DNA from: Haematobacter genomosp. 1
Lineage (GTDB): Bacteria > Pseudomonadota > Alphaproteobacteria > Rhodobacterales > Rhodobacteraceae
Direction: 5' to 3'
Length of the DNA stretch: 64,000 bases
Assembly (NCBI RefSeq): GCF_002196855.1
Contig: NZ_NIPW01000003.1
Coordinates: forward strand, 1-64,000
Shown here: one piece after another, positions 54,251 through 63,859 of the stretch
Layout of the letters: the number at the start of each line of letters is the position of its first letter
Position numbering within the stretch: the stretch's first letter is position 1
Notes under the pieces: generated by a model
Seen by the model: the letters and a program-made list of their open reading frames with translations, nothing else
Database searches by the model: none
Told to the model about the DNA's origin: nothing
Position numbers and translations under genes: made by a program

Positions 54251-56906
54251 TCAGCCGGCGGTCAGCAATGCCTTCAACCGATAGAGGGCCTCCAGCGCCT
54301 CGCGCGGGGTGAGGGCGTCGGGCTCGATCTCCTCAAGCGCGCGCCTCACCCCGTCGGGCGTCTCGACCGCGACCGGCGGTGCGGGCCGCGCGGCAAAGAG
54401 CGGCAGGTCCTCCACCATGGCGCGCCGATGGCCGCCGCCCTCGCGGTCCCCCTTCTCCAGCGCCTCGAGCAGCACCCGCGCACGGTCCACCACGACAGGC
54501 GGCAACCCCGCGAGGCGCGCGACCTGCACGCCATAGGACCGGTCCGCCGCGCCCTCCCGCACCTCGTGCAGGAAGATCACCTCCCCCTGCCACTCCCGCA
54601 CGGCGACGGTGGCGTTCCTGAGCCCGGGCAGCTTCGCGGCAAGTCCTGTCATCTCGTGGTAATGCGTAGCGAAAAGCGCGCGGCAGCGGTTCACCCCGTG
54701 CAGATGCTCGAGGGTTGCCCAGGCGATGGAGAGGCCATCCCATGTCGCGGTGCCGCGGCCGATCTCGTCCAGAATGACCAGGGCGCGGTCATCCGCCTGA
54801 TTGAGAATTGCCGCCGTCTCCACCATCTCCACCATGAAGGTGGAGCGCCCGCGCGCCAGATCATCCGCCGCGCCCACGCGGGAGAAGACCTGGCTGACCA
54901 GCCCGACATGCGCCGCGCGGGCCGGGACATAGCCGCCCGCCTGAGCCAGAATGGCGATCAGCGCGTTCTGCCGGAGGAAGGTGGATTTCCCGGCCATGTT
55001 CGGCCCGGTGACGAGCCAGATCGCCGCCCCCTCCGCCCCGTCGGAGAGGGCGCAGTCATTGGCGATGAAGGGCGTGCCCTGCCTGCGGAGCGCCCGCTCC
55101 ACCACCGGATGCCGCCCGCCCTCCACCCGGAAGGCACGCGAGGCGTCCACCACCGGCAAGGCCCAGTCCGCCTCGATCGCCAGAAGGGCGAGCGCCCCGG
55201 AGAGGTCGATCTCCGCCAGCGCCCGTGCCGCCTCCCCGATCGGTCCCGCAGCGGCGAGGACCGCCTGACGCAGCCTCTCGAAGATCCGCTTCTCGATCTC
55301 CAGCGCCCGGTTTCCGGCATTGAGGATTTTCGTCTCCAGCCCGCCGAGCTCTACCGTGGTGAACCGCACCTGACTGGCCGTCGTCTGGCGGTGGATGAAG
55401 CGGGTGTTCAGCGGCGGGGCCAGCATCCTTTCCGCATGGGTGGCGGTCGTCTCGATGAAATAGCCCAGCACGTTGTTGTGCTTGATCTTCAGCGAGCCGA
55501 TGCCGGTTTCCGCGGCGTAATCGGCCTGCATCCCGGCGATGACGCTCCGCCCTTCGTCCCGGAGCTTGCGCGCCTCGTCGAGTTCCGCGTCCTGCCCGGT
55601 CGCCACAAAACCGCCGTCGCGGGCAAGAAGCGGCGGCTCGGCGATCAGCGCCGCCTCCAGCAGCCCGATCAGCGCCCCATGCCCGCGGAGCGCCCCGGCC
55701 GCCCGTGCGAGCCGGCTGGACGTGCTGTCGGCGAGCAGCGCAGCCAGAGCCTCAGCTTCCGCGAGACCGTTGCGGATCGCCGCCAGATCCCGCGGCCCGC
55801 CCCGGTCGAGCGCCAGCCGCGACAGGGCGCGGTCCATGTCGGGCACCTTGCGGAGCCTGTCGGCCAGCCTGTCCGCCAGCGCGCGATCCTCCACCAGCAG
55901 CCGCACCGCTTCCTGCCGGGAGGCGATTTCCCCCAGATCGCAGGAGGGGCTGGAAAGCCGCCGCTCCAGCAGCCGCGCGCCGCCCGCCGTGATGGTGCGG
56001 TCGATGGCGGCGAGCAGGGAGCCCTCCCGCCCGCCGGACAGCGCCTCCGTCAGTTCGAGGTTCCGCCGCGTCGCCGCGTCGATCTGCATGGCGCGGCGCG
56101 CTTCCTCCCGCACCGGCGGGCGGAGAAGCGGCATCCGCCCCTTCTGCGTCAGGTCGAGGTAATCGACGAGCGCCCCCAGCGCCGCGATCTCCACCCGCGA
56201 AAACGCCCCGAACGCGTCGAGCGAGGCCCGAGGCCACCCGCCACAGCGCGCACAGCCGCCGCTCCGCCGCCGCGCTGTCAAAGCTCGCGCGCGGGCGCGG
56301 CGTGGCGACCCCACCGGCCTCCACCACGACCGGCTCCCATTCCGCCTCCCGCGCGTCGGAGATCAGCACCTCCCGCGGGCGGAGCCGGGCAAGCTCCGGG
56401 GCAAGCCGCACGGGCGGGCAGGCGGTCACGCCCAGCTCGCCGGTGGAGATGTCCACATAGGCCAGCGCGCCCTCCTCCCGCATCTCGGCATAGGCAGCGA
56501 GGAAGTTGTGCCGCCGCGCCTCCAGCAGGCTCTCCTCCGTCAGCGTGCCGGGGGTGACGAGGCGCACGATCTCCCGCCGCACGACGGATTTTGAGCCGCG
56601 CTTCTTCGCCTCCGCCGGGTCTTCCATCTGCTCGGCAATGGCGACGCGAAAGCCCTTGCGGATCAGCGTGAGCAGATAGCTCTCCGCCGCATGGACGGGC
56701 ACGCCGCACATGGCGATATCCTCGCCCAGATGCTTGCCCCGTTTGGTCAGCGCGATATCCAGCGCCGCCGCCGCCTGACCGGCGTCGTCGAAGAACATCT
56801 CGTAGAAGTCACCCATCCGGTAGAACAGCAGGGCGTCGGGATGCCCGGACTTGATCTCCAGATACTGTGCCATCATCGGCGTGACGGAGGTATCGTCGCT
56901 GGCCAC
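54251..56906 (-). pseudogene. mutS: mutS, DNA mismatch recognition protein, disrupted by a 7-bp tandem duplication
   Basis: The start (ATG 56906, [20 protein letters not shown]) reads as a normal MutS: mismatch-binding [15 protein letters not shown], then [20 protein letters not shown] and [19 protein letters not shown]. After LCALWRVAS (about residue 225) the frame changes: the rest of the protein, from [20 protein letters not shown] onward, continues in another frame. That part has Walker A in [40 protein letters not shown] and [18 protein letters not shown]. The switch coincides with two perfect copies of GGCCTCG (minus strand, 56222-56235). Removing one copy gives an uninterrupted 882-residue MutS. 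As read, translation would yield only a truncated N-terminal product fused to out-of-frame residues. A sequencing error is the alternative. Confidence 0.92.
56222..56235 (-). repeat. Frameshifting 7-bp tandem duplication in mutS
   Basis: The plus strand reads CGAGGCC-CGAGGCC. One copy restores the codons GTG GCC TCG CTC GAC GCG (V A S L D A), exactly the sequence that joins both halves of MutS. Confidence 0.9.
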
Positions 56907-57009
56907 GGTCTCTCCTCGTGTTTCCGGCTGCGGAACCTACAAACCGGCGCGGGCGGGGGAAAGGCGAAATCCCGTTCACGGCGGCGTGCCGCCGCGCTAT
57001 CTATCGGGC

Positions 57010-57891
57010 ATGACGATCTGGAATCTGGGCTCGATCAATATCGACAAGGTCTATCGCCTGCCGCGGCATCCCGCGCCGGGGGAGACGCTGGCAGCTCTGT
57101 CCTATGCGACGGGGCTGGGGGGCAAGGGGGCGAACCAGTCCGTCGCCGCGGCGCGGGCGGGCGGGCGCGTCCTGCATCTCGGCGCCGTGGGCGAGGATGG
57201 CGGCTGGACATTGGAGCGGCTGGCACTCGCCGGGGTGGACGTGTCACGCGTCGGCATCGGGGCGGAGGCCACGGGCCATGCGGTGATCCTGGTGGCGGAG
57301 GATGGCGAGAACATCATCGTCATCCATCCCGGCGCGAATCGCGAAATCCCCGCCCATGCGGTGACGGAGGGACTGGCCGAATCGCGTCCGGGCGATCTTC
57401 TGCTGATCCAGAACGAAACCTCCGCGCAGGAGGCCGCTGCCCGTGCGGGGCGGGACAGGGGGCTTCGCGTCGCCTATTCGGCCGCGCCCTTCGAGGTGGA
57501 GGCCGTGCGCGCCGTGCTGCCCTATCTCTCCCTCCTGCTCCTGAACGAGCTGGAGGCGCAGCAGCTTGAGCAAGCTCTGGGGCAGCCACTCGCCACGCTG
57601 GGGATACCCGACATCGTGGTGACGAAGGGGGCGCGCGGTGCGAGCTGGATCACGGAAGGGGAGGAGATTGTGAGCGTCCCGGCCCATTCCGTCGATGTGG
57701 TGGATACGACCGGCGCGGGGGATTGCTTTGCGGGCTATCTTGTCGCGGCGCTGGATGAGGGCGCCGCGCCGGAGGCCGCCATGCGCCTTGCCGCCGCGGC
57801 GGCCGCGGTGCAGGTCGGGCGTCCCGGCGCCGGCGATGCCATGCCCTCCCGCATGGAGGTGGAGGCGTTTCTGGCCGCGCGCGGTCTCTAG
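57010..57891 (+). CDS. PfkB-family carbohydrate kinase (ribokinase-like)
   Basis: 293 residues from the ATG at 57010 (MTIWNLGSINIDKVYRLP); the frame continues to 56851 but that overlaps the mutS promoter region. PfkB motif 1 is TGLGGKGANQSVAAARAGG, and motif 2 DTTGAGDCFAGYLVAAL contains the catalytic Asp. GLGGKGANQS is closest to ribokinase, which phosphorylates ribose at O5, but other sugars are possible. The TAG stop lies in the CTAG at the left end of repeat F1. Divergent from mutS. Confidence 0.85.
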   Translation: MTIWNLGSINIDKVYRLPRHPAPGETLAALSYATGLGGKGANQSVAAARAGGRVLHLGAVGEDGGWTLERLALAGVDVSRVGIGAEATGHAVILVAEDGENIIVIHPGANREIPAHAVTEGLAESRPGDLLLIQNETSAQEAAARAGRDRGLRVAYSAAPFEVEAVRAVLPYLSLLLLNELEAQQLEQALGQPLATLGIPDIVVTKGARGASWITEGEEIVSVPAHSVDVVDTTGAGDCFAGYLVAALDEGAAPEAAMRLAAAAAAVQVGRPGAGDAMPSRMEVEAFLAARGL

Positions 57892-58039
57892 CGGGCTGCG
57901 GGAAAAGTCCTGAAGCGTCATGCCTATGTGCCGGAAATCGGAAAATCTGCCCGGACGTATATAGATTCCGGCTGGATTTCGTCAGATTGCGACCGATTTC
58001 CGCCCCAACATGCCAAAAGCCTTATTCAGCAGACTGCTG
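57888..58039 (+). repeat. Interspersed MITE-like element, copy F1 (subfamily I)
   Basis: Begins CTAGCGGGCTGCGGGAAAAG and ends CTTATTCAGCAGACTGCTG. The interior closely matches inverted copy E. Its last 13 bases, the palindrome CAGCAGACTGCTG, are also the first 13 bases of F2. Confidence 0.85.
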
Positions 58040-58175
58040 AAAAATTCCGAAGTCTCATGGCAATGGAAATCTGCCCGGGAATGCTCCGCATTGTGCAGAT
58101 TCCGGCTGAATTCCCTCAGATTGCGAAGGATTTCCGCTCCGGCGCCGACCTTAAGGCCTTTCAACAGCCTGCTGG
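58027..58175 (+). repeat. Interspersed MITE-like element, copy F2 (subfamily I)
   Basis: Begins CAGCAGACTGCTGAAAAATT and ends CCTTTCAACAGCCTGCTGG. Same orientation as F1, but differs clearly in sequence (GTCTCATGGCAATGGAAATC, GATTCCGGCTGAATTCC), so it is not a recent duplication of F1. Confidence 0.82.
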
Positions 58176-58261
58176 CTGCTCTGCGCTCCCGCTTTGCAGG
58201 CAGCCGGCGGCGCGATCCTTGGCGTTGTGAAGGGGGATTTCCGGCATTTCAGCCGGGGGAG

Positions 58262-58282
58262 GGAGGGCCGGCGCGGCCCTCC
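58262..58282 (-). terminator. Stem-loop after argG
   Basis: GGAGGGCC and GGCCCTCC form a perfect 8-bp stem around 5 nt, 20 bases beyond the argG stop. No T run is present. Confidence 0.55.
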
Positions 58283-58301
58283 CCGGGGGATCCTGCGGGG
58301 C

Positions 58302-59525
58302 TCAGTTGCCGCGCGCGTTCCGCGTGGCGATCAGTTTCAGCCGCAGCGCGTTCAGCCGGATAAAGCCCGCCGCGTCCTTCTGGTCATAGGCGCCCGCGTC
58401 ATCCTCGAAGGTCACATGCGCCTCCGAATAGAGCGATTCGTCGGACCAGCGCGCAACCGTCCGCGCGGAACCCTTGTAGAGCTTCACCCGCACGGTGCCG
58501 GAGACATGCTCCTGGCTCTTGTCGATGAGCGCCTGAAGCATCTCGCGCTCCGGGCTGAACCAGAAACCGTTGTAGATCAGCTCCGCATAGCGGGGCATGA
58601 TCGAATCCTTCAGGTGTCCCGACCCGGAATCGAGGGTGATTTGCTCGATCCCGCGGTGTGCGACCAGCAGGATGGTGCCGCCCGGGGTTTCATAGATCCC
58701 GCGGGACTTCATGCCCACGAAACGGTTTTCCACCATGTCGAGACGGCCGACGCCATGCTTGCCGCCCAGCTCGTTCAGCCGGGTCAGGATCGTGGCCGGG
58801 CTGAGACGCTCGCCGTTCAGCGCGACGGCATCGCCCTTCTCGAAGGTGATCTCCACGTATTCCGCCTCGTTCGGCGCATCCTCGGGATCGACGGTGCGCT
58901 GATAGACGTATCCCGGTGCTTCCTCGCCCGGATTCTCCAGCACACGCCCCTCGGAGGAGGTGTGGAGCAGGTTCGCATCGACGGAGAACGGCGCTTCGCC
59001 CCGCTTGTTCTTGGCGATCGGGATCTGGTTCGCCTCAGCGAATTCCAGAAGCTTGGTGCGGCTGGTCAGCGACCATTCGCGCCAGGGTGCAATCACCTTG
59101 ATATGCGGGTTGAGCGCATAGGCCGACAGCTCGAACCGGACCTGGTCGTTGCCCTTGCCGGTTGCGCCATGGGCCACGGCATCCGCTCCGGTCTGCTCCG
59201 CGATCTGGACCAGACGCTGGGCGATCAGCGGCCGCGCGATGGAGGTGCCGAGCAGATACTCCCCCTCATACAGCGCATTCGCCCGGAACATCGGGAAGAC
59301 GTAATCGCGGACGAATTCCTCGCGCAGGTCTTCGATATAGATGTTGGCGGGGTTGATCCCCAGCATCTCGGCCTTCTGGCGCGCGGGCTCGAGCTCCTCG
59401 CCCTGACCCAGATCGGCGGTGAAGGTGATGACCTCGCAGCCATACTCGGTCTGGAGCCATTTGAGGATAATGGACGTATCGAGCCCGCCCGAATAGGCGA
59501 GGACGACTTTTTTCGGTGCGGACAT
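58302..59525 (-). CDS. argG: Argininosuccinate synthase
   Basis: 407 residues. ATP-binding [20 protein letters not shown] at the start, then [40 protein letters not shown] and [20 protein letters not shown]. It joins citrulline and aspartate in arginine synthesis. Repeats F1 and F2 lie beyond its 3' end. Confidence 0.98.
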   Translation of the reverse strand: MSAPKKVVLAYSGGLDTSIILKWLQTEYGCEVITFTADLGQGEELEPARQKAEMLGINPANIYIEDLREEFVRDYVFPMFRANALYEGEYLLGTSIARPLIAQRLVQIAEQTGADAVAHGATGKGNDQVRFELSAYALNPHIKVIAPWREWSLTSRTKLLEFAEANQIPIAKNKRGEAPFSVDANLLHTSSEGRVLENPGEEAPGYVYQRTVDPEDAPNEAEYVEITFEKGDAVALNGERLSPATILTRLNELGGKHGVGRLDMVENRFVGMKSRGIYETPGGTILLVAHRGIEQITLDSGSGHLKDSIMPRYAELIYNGFWFSPEREMLQALIDKSQEHVSGTVRVKLYKGSARTVARWSDESLYSEAHVTFEDDAGAYDQKDAAGFIRLNALRLKLIATRNARGN

Positions 59526-59662
59526 TGGGATTTTCCCCGGCGAACAACAATCCGCGCGGGTCTATGCCCTTTGAGCGCGAGGCTCAAGGAAAAGCGTCAG
59601 CAGGGCTTGAAGGAGGCCGCTCCTCCTTTAGTGTTTTCATGGCAGGCTGGCGCGGGGTGGGA

Positions 59663-61120
59663 ATGTTTTCGGCGGACACGGAATGCGCGCGGCTCATGCG
59701 CGACCTTGACTGGTCGGCCAATCCGCTGGGGCCGCCCGAAACGTGGCCGACGGCGCTCAGGACGCTTGTGGGGATCATGCTCGGCTCCCGCCAGCCGATG
59801 TTCGTTGCCTGGGGTCCGCAGGAGATCATGCTGTACAACGACGCCTACGCACCCCTTTGCGGCGCGCGCCATCCGGCGATCGGCGTGCCCTTTCAGGTTC
59901 TCTGGGCGGATATCCTGAACGATGTCTATCCGATCCTGCAGGCCGCCTATGAGGGGCGCTCGACCCATATGGAGGACATCCGCTTCCTCATGCACCGCAA
60001 CGGCTACCCGGAGGAGACGCATTTCTCCTTCTCCTACACGCCGGTCCGGGATGAGCGGGGCGGGATCCCCGGCATGTTCTGCGCCTGCGACGAGATCACC
60101 GAACAGGTGCGCCAGCGGCGCGCGCAGGAGCAGGAGCGGGCGCTGCTTTACGAGGCCCTGCGCCTTTCTCCCGGCGCGACGGCCCTTGTCATGGGGCCGG
60201 ATCATGTCTTCGCTTTGGCCAATGAGCGGTTTCTTTATCTCTGCGGCAAGGATTCCGGCATCATCGGGAAGCCCACCGCCGAGGTTCTGCCGGAGATCGT
60301 GGAACAGGGTTTCATTCGGCTGATGGATCAGGTCTTTGCTACCGGAACGCCGTACGAGGGCCGCGACCTCCCGATAGATCTGCTGCATGACGATCATGCC
60401 GAGATGACGCGCCATTACGTCGATTTCGTCTATCAGCCCTTCGCCGACCCCATGACGGGGACGCGCGGCGTGCTCATTCAGGGCATCGACGTCACCGACC
60501 GGCGGGAGAAGGAGGAGCGGCAACGGATCATCGCCAACGAGCTGTCGCACCGGATGAAGAATCAGCTCGCCGTCGTGCGGGCCGTGATCTCCCAGACGAT
60601 CCGCCGGGCAAGCGACACGCGGGAGGCGGCGAAGGTGATCGACGGGCGTCTGATGGCGCTCGGCCGGGCGCAGAACCTGCTGCTCAACGCCGAGGCGGAG
60701 GAGAGCACCGTGGCCGCCGTCGTCCGTGCCGCGCTGTCGCCCTATGACGAGGCGAAAAGCGCGCGCTACAGCCTGAGCGGGCCGCATGTCGTGCTTGGCG
60801 GGCAGCTCGTGATGAGCCTGTCGCTCGTTGTGCATGAACTCGGAACCAATGCGCTCAAGCATGGCGCGTTTTCCGTGCCCGAAGGGCATGTGGATATCGT
60901 CTGGGCGCTGGAGGCGCTGCCGGAGGGGCGGCTTTTCACCTTCGACTGGCGGGAGAGGGGCGGCCCCCCGGTTTCCGAGCCGCTGACAAAGGGGAGCGGC
61001 TCGGGGCTGATCGCGGCGGGGCTGGGCACTTTCGGCGGCGAGGTGATCATGGATTTCGCTCCGGAAGGCCTGCATTGCCGGATGAGCGCGCTTCTGGGCG
61101 GCGAGGGGATGATCGCCTGA
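59663..61120 (+). CDS. HWE-family sensor histidine kinase with PAS domains
   Basis: 485 residues from the ATG at 59663 (MFSADTECARLMRDLDWSAN), which has GGGGTGGG upstream; an ATG at 59639 would add eight residues. No membrane helix, so probably cytoplasmic. Two PAS domains: FVAWGPQEIMLYNDAYAPLC (about 45-150) and LVMGPDHVFALANERFLYLC (about 175-290). The kinase part has ELSHRMKNQLAVVRAVISQT with phospho-accepting His, HELGTNALKHGAFS (N-box) and WRERGGP, the HWE hallmark. WSANPLGPPETWPTALRTLV at the N-terminus is common in such kinases. PAS cofactors (flavin or heme) cannot be judged; the LOV GRNCRFLQ motif is absent. Confidence 0.88.
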   Translation: MFSADTECARLMRDLDWSANPLGPPETWPTALRTLVGIMLGSRQPMFVAWGPQEIMLYNDAYAPLCGARHPAIGVPFQVLWADILNDVYPILQAAYEGRSTHMEDIRFLMHRNGYPEETHFSFSYTPVRDERGGIPGMFCACDEITEQVRQRRAQEQERALLYEALRLSPGATALVMGPDHVFALANERFLYLCGKDSGIIGKPTAEVLPEIVEQGFIRLMDQVFATGTPYEGRDLPIDLLHDDHAEMTRHYVDFVYQPFADPMTGTRGVLIQGIDVTDRREKEERQRIIANELSHRMKNQLAVVRAVISQTIRRASDTREAAKVIDGRLMALGRAQNLLLNAEAEESTVAAVVRAALSPYDEAKSARYSLSGPHVVLGGQLVMSLSLVVHELGTNALKHGAFSVPEGHVDIVWALEALPEGRLFTFDWRERGGPPVSEPLTKGSGSGLIAAGLGTFGGEVIMDFAPEGLHCRMSALLGGEGMIA

Positions 61121-61156
61121 CGCGGCTTTACGTGCGGAAAGACCGGCGCTATTCGA

Positions 61157-62413
61157 ATGGGCATGACCAGTTTCGCCGCCTCCGCCCGCTCCGCCACCGC
61201 CGCGCTCCGTGATCTCTTCCCGGAAACGCCGCTTCTGCGCAACGAACTGCTCTCCGCGCGGTATGACGCGGATATCTGGTTGAAGCGCGAGGATCTGACC
61301 CCTGTCCGGTCCTACAAGCTGCGCGGCGCCTTCAATGCGATGCGCAAGGTGATCGCCTCCAGCGGCGCGACCAGCGGGCATTTCGTCTGTGCGAGCGCGG
61401 GCAACCACGCACAGGGCGTGGCCTTCGCCTGCCGGCATTTCGGCGTGCGGGGCACGATCTTCATGCCGGTGACGACGCCGGATCAGAAGATCGAAAAGAC
61501 CCGCATGTTCGGCGGCGACAATGTGACGATCGAGCTGACGGGCGACTATTTCGACCAGTCGCTGGCGGCGGCAAAGGAGTTCTGCGCCGAAATCCACGGG
61601 TATTTCCTGTCGCCCTTCGACGATGCCGACGTGATCGAGGGCCAGGCCTCGGTCGGGGTGGAGATCATGGATCAGCTCGACGGGCCTCCCGACATGGTGA
61701 TCCTGCCGGTGGGCGGCGGCGGGCTTGCCTCCGGCGTGACGGGATATCTGCGCGAAGCCTCCCCGGAGACGACCTTCCGCTTCGTGGAGCCGCTGGGGGG
61801 GGCAAGCCTCCGGGCGGCGGTCAGGGCCGGACGGCCGGTGACGCTGCCCAAGGTGGACAGTTTCGTCGATGGCGCTGCCGTCGGACGGCTGGGCGATCTG
61901 ACCTTCAGCCGCCTCCGCCATGTTCCGACGGACGACATCCTGCTCGCCCCGGAGGACCGGATCTGCACCACGATCCTCGAGATGCTGAATGTGGAGGGCA
62001 TCGTGCTGGAGCCTGCCGGCGCGCTGTCGCTCGACGTCCTGCCTGAACTGGCCGACCAGATCCGCGGCAAGCGCGTGGTCTGCGTGACGTCGGGCGGCAA
62101 CTTCGATTTCGAGCGGCTGCCGGAGGTGAAGGAGCGGGCGCAGCGATTCTCCGGCATCAAGAAATACCTGCTGCTCCGCCTGCCGCAGCGGCCGGGCGCG
62201 CTTCGGGATTTTCTGGGGCAGCTCGGCCCGCATGACGATGTGGCCCGCTTCGAATATCTGAAGAAATCCGCGCGGAATTTCGGCACGATCCTGATCGGCA
62301 TCGAAACGCGCGCACCGGGCGATTTCGCCACGCTGTTTGAGCGGCTCGACGCAGCGGGCTTCGTCTTTACCGATATCACCAATGACGAGGTCGTGGGTCA
62401 GTTCCTGATCTGA
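61157..62413 (+). CDS. ilvA: Threonine ammonia-lyase (threonine dehydratase)
   Basis: 418 residues. PLP Lys is at about position 54 in SYKLRGAFNAMR; ASAGNHAQGVAFACRHFG and the phosphate-binding PVGGGGLASGVTGYL follow. The C-terminal ACT-like regulatory domain (KKYLLLRLPQRPGALRDFLG) is single, shorter than E. coli IlvA, as in the alphaproteobacterial form. It makes 2-oxobutanoate for isoleucine synthesis. ATGs at 61157 and 61163 are both possible starts. Confidence 0.94.
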   Translation: MGMTSFAASARSATAALRDLFPETPLLRNELLSARYDADIWLKREDLTPVRSYKLRGAFNAMRKVIASSGATSGHFVCASAGNHAQGVAFACRHFGVRGTIFMPVTTPDQKIEKTRMFGGDNVTIELTGDYFDQSLAAAKEFCAEIHGYFLSPFDDADVIEGQASVGVEIMDQLDGPPDMVILPVGGGGLASGVTGYLREASPETTFRFVEPLGGASLRAAVRAGRPVTLPKVDSFVDGAAVGRLGDLTFSRLRHVPTDDILLAPEDRICTTILEMLNVEGIVLEPAGALSLDVLPELADQIRGKRVVCVTSGGNFDFERLPEVKERAQRFSGIKKYLLLRLPQRPGALRDFLGQLGPHDDVARFEYLKKSARNFGTILIGIETRAPGDFATLFERLDAAGFVFTDITNDEVVGQFLI

Positions 62414-62434
62414 CATCCCGGCGCGGAGAGAGCC

Positions 62435-63439
62435 ATGAGCCGTCGCATATTCGGAACCCTGCCCGATGGGACGCAGGTGGAGGCGCTGACGCTCAGCGGG
62501 GGCGGTCTCCGGGCCGAGGTGCTGACCTACGGCGCGGTGGTGCGCGACCTTCGGCTGGACGGCCATGCGCCCCCGCTGGTGCTGGGGTTCGAGACGCTGG
62601 AGGATTATCTCGGCCATTCGCGCAATCACGGCGCCACCTGCGGGCGGGTGGCGAACCGGATCGGCAACGGGCGGTTCTCTCTGGACGGGCGGGACTACGC
62701 GCTGGAGCTGAACGAAAAGGGCGTGACCCACAGCCATGGCGGCAGCCGCGGCATGGCGAAACGCGTCTGGAAGGTGGAGGAGCATGGAGCGGACCGGCTC
62801 ACCCTCTCCATCCATGATCCGGCGGGGCAGGCAGGCTATCCGGGGGCCGTCGACTCGCTGTGCCACATGCGGCTTGCGGATGGCGGGCTGGAAATCACCT
62901 ATGAATCGCGGGTGGATGCGCCGACGCTGGTGAACCTGTGCCACCATGGCTACTTCAACCTCGACGGCGGGCCGGACATCCTGAGCCACCGGATGCGCAT
63001 CGACGCCGGGGCCTATCTCCCGGTGAACGCGCTGAAGGTGCCGACGGGAGAGATCGCGCCGGTGTCCGGCACGGCCTTCGACCTGCGGGACGCCACGATC
63101 CTTGGCGACAGGATGGCGGAGGCCGGCATCGCGTTCGACCACAACTTCTGTCTCTCCGAGGGCAGGGTCGATCTGCGCCCCGTGGCCTGGGCGGAAAGCC
63201 CCGCCTCCGGCGTGACGCTGGAGGTGCTGACCACCGAACCCGGCGTGCAGCTGTTCTGTGCGGTGGGGATGGTGATCGGCGTTCCGGGTCTGGGGGGCAG
63301 GGATTACGGCTCGGCTGCGGGCTTCTGTCTGGAGACGCAGATCTGGCCCGATGCAATCAACCATCCGGGCTTCCCCGATCTTGTGCTGCGCCCCGGAGAG
63401 GTGCGCCGTCAGGCCACGGTCTATCGGTTTTCGCGCTGA
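62435..63439 (+). CDS. galM: Aldose 1-epimerase (galactose mutarotase)
   Basis: 334 residues. GATCGRVANRIGNGRFSLDG, NEKGVTHSHGGSRGMAKRVW with the catalytic His, NLCHHGYFNLDGG and the base Glu in FCLETQIWPDAINHPGFPD. It interconverts alpha and beta anomers of hexoses. The 3' end overlaps the convergent Hpt gene by 83 bases. Confidence 0.95.
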   Translation: MSRRIFGTLPDGTQVEALTLSGGGLRAEVLTYGAVVRDLRLDGHAPPLVLGFETLEDYLGHSRNHGATCGRVANRIGNGRFSLDGRDYALELNEKGVTHSHGGSRGMAKRVWKVEEHGADRLTLSIHDPAGQAGYPGAVDSLCHMRLADGGLEITYESRVDAPTLVNLCHHGYFNLDGGPDILSHRMRIDAGAYLPVNALKVPTGEIAPVSGTAFDLRDATILGDRMAEAGIAFDHNFCLSEGRVDLRPVAWAESPASGVTLEVLTTEPGVQLFCAVGMVIGVPGLGGRDYGSAAGFCLETQIWPDAINHPGFPDLVLRPGEVRRQATVYRFSR

Positions 63440-63731
63440 CGGGCGGACCGTCGAGAAACGCGGCCAGCGACGCCTGCCAGAGGGACCGCAGGGTTTCCAC
63501 GGTAAGACTACCCGGTGCCGCCTCTCCTTCCGCGCAGAGGCGGGCAAAGGCCGAAAACCCCATGTTGAGCGCGCTGCCCCGCAGGAAGTGACAGGCCTCC
63601 GCTCCCGCGTTCTCCTCCCTCATGGCCGCAAGCGTCTCCTCCACCTCCGCGCGGAACACGTCGATAAGGATGTCAAAGGTCTGGGTGGAGAGGTCGCGCC
63701 TCAACACCGCCACGCGCCGCCAGTCGATCAT
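63357..63731 (-). CDS. Hpt-domain phosphotransfer protein
   Basis: 124 residues from the ATG at 63731 (MIDWRRVAVLRRDLSTQTFD), with GGGAGGA upstream. The helical bundle carries EACHFLRGSALNMGFSAFAR, matching the Hpt motif HxLRGSA in which His is phosphorylated. The last 35 residues (PPVSAKTDRPWPDGAPLRGA) look disordered and come from DNA that also encodes the end of galM. Such proteins relay phosphate to response regulators; the divergent receiver gene at 63860 is the obvious partner. Confidence 0.78.
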   Translation of the reverse strand: MIDWRRVAVLRRDLSTQTFDILIDVFRAEVEETLAAMREENAGAEACHFLRGSALNMGFSAFARLCAEGEAAPGSLTVETLRSLWQASLAAFLDGPPVSAKTDRPWPDGAPLRGAAQDRGSPDG

Positions 63732-63859
63732 GCCGTCCTCCCGCTTCGGAAGCACCTTATGCGCAGGAGCTTAATGGCCGGTTACGCCGCCGAGACCGCT
63801 CGGTTCATCGCGCGTTAAGGGTTTCCTGCGATAGCTGGAGCGATTTCGGAGGAACCCCT

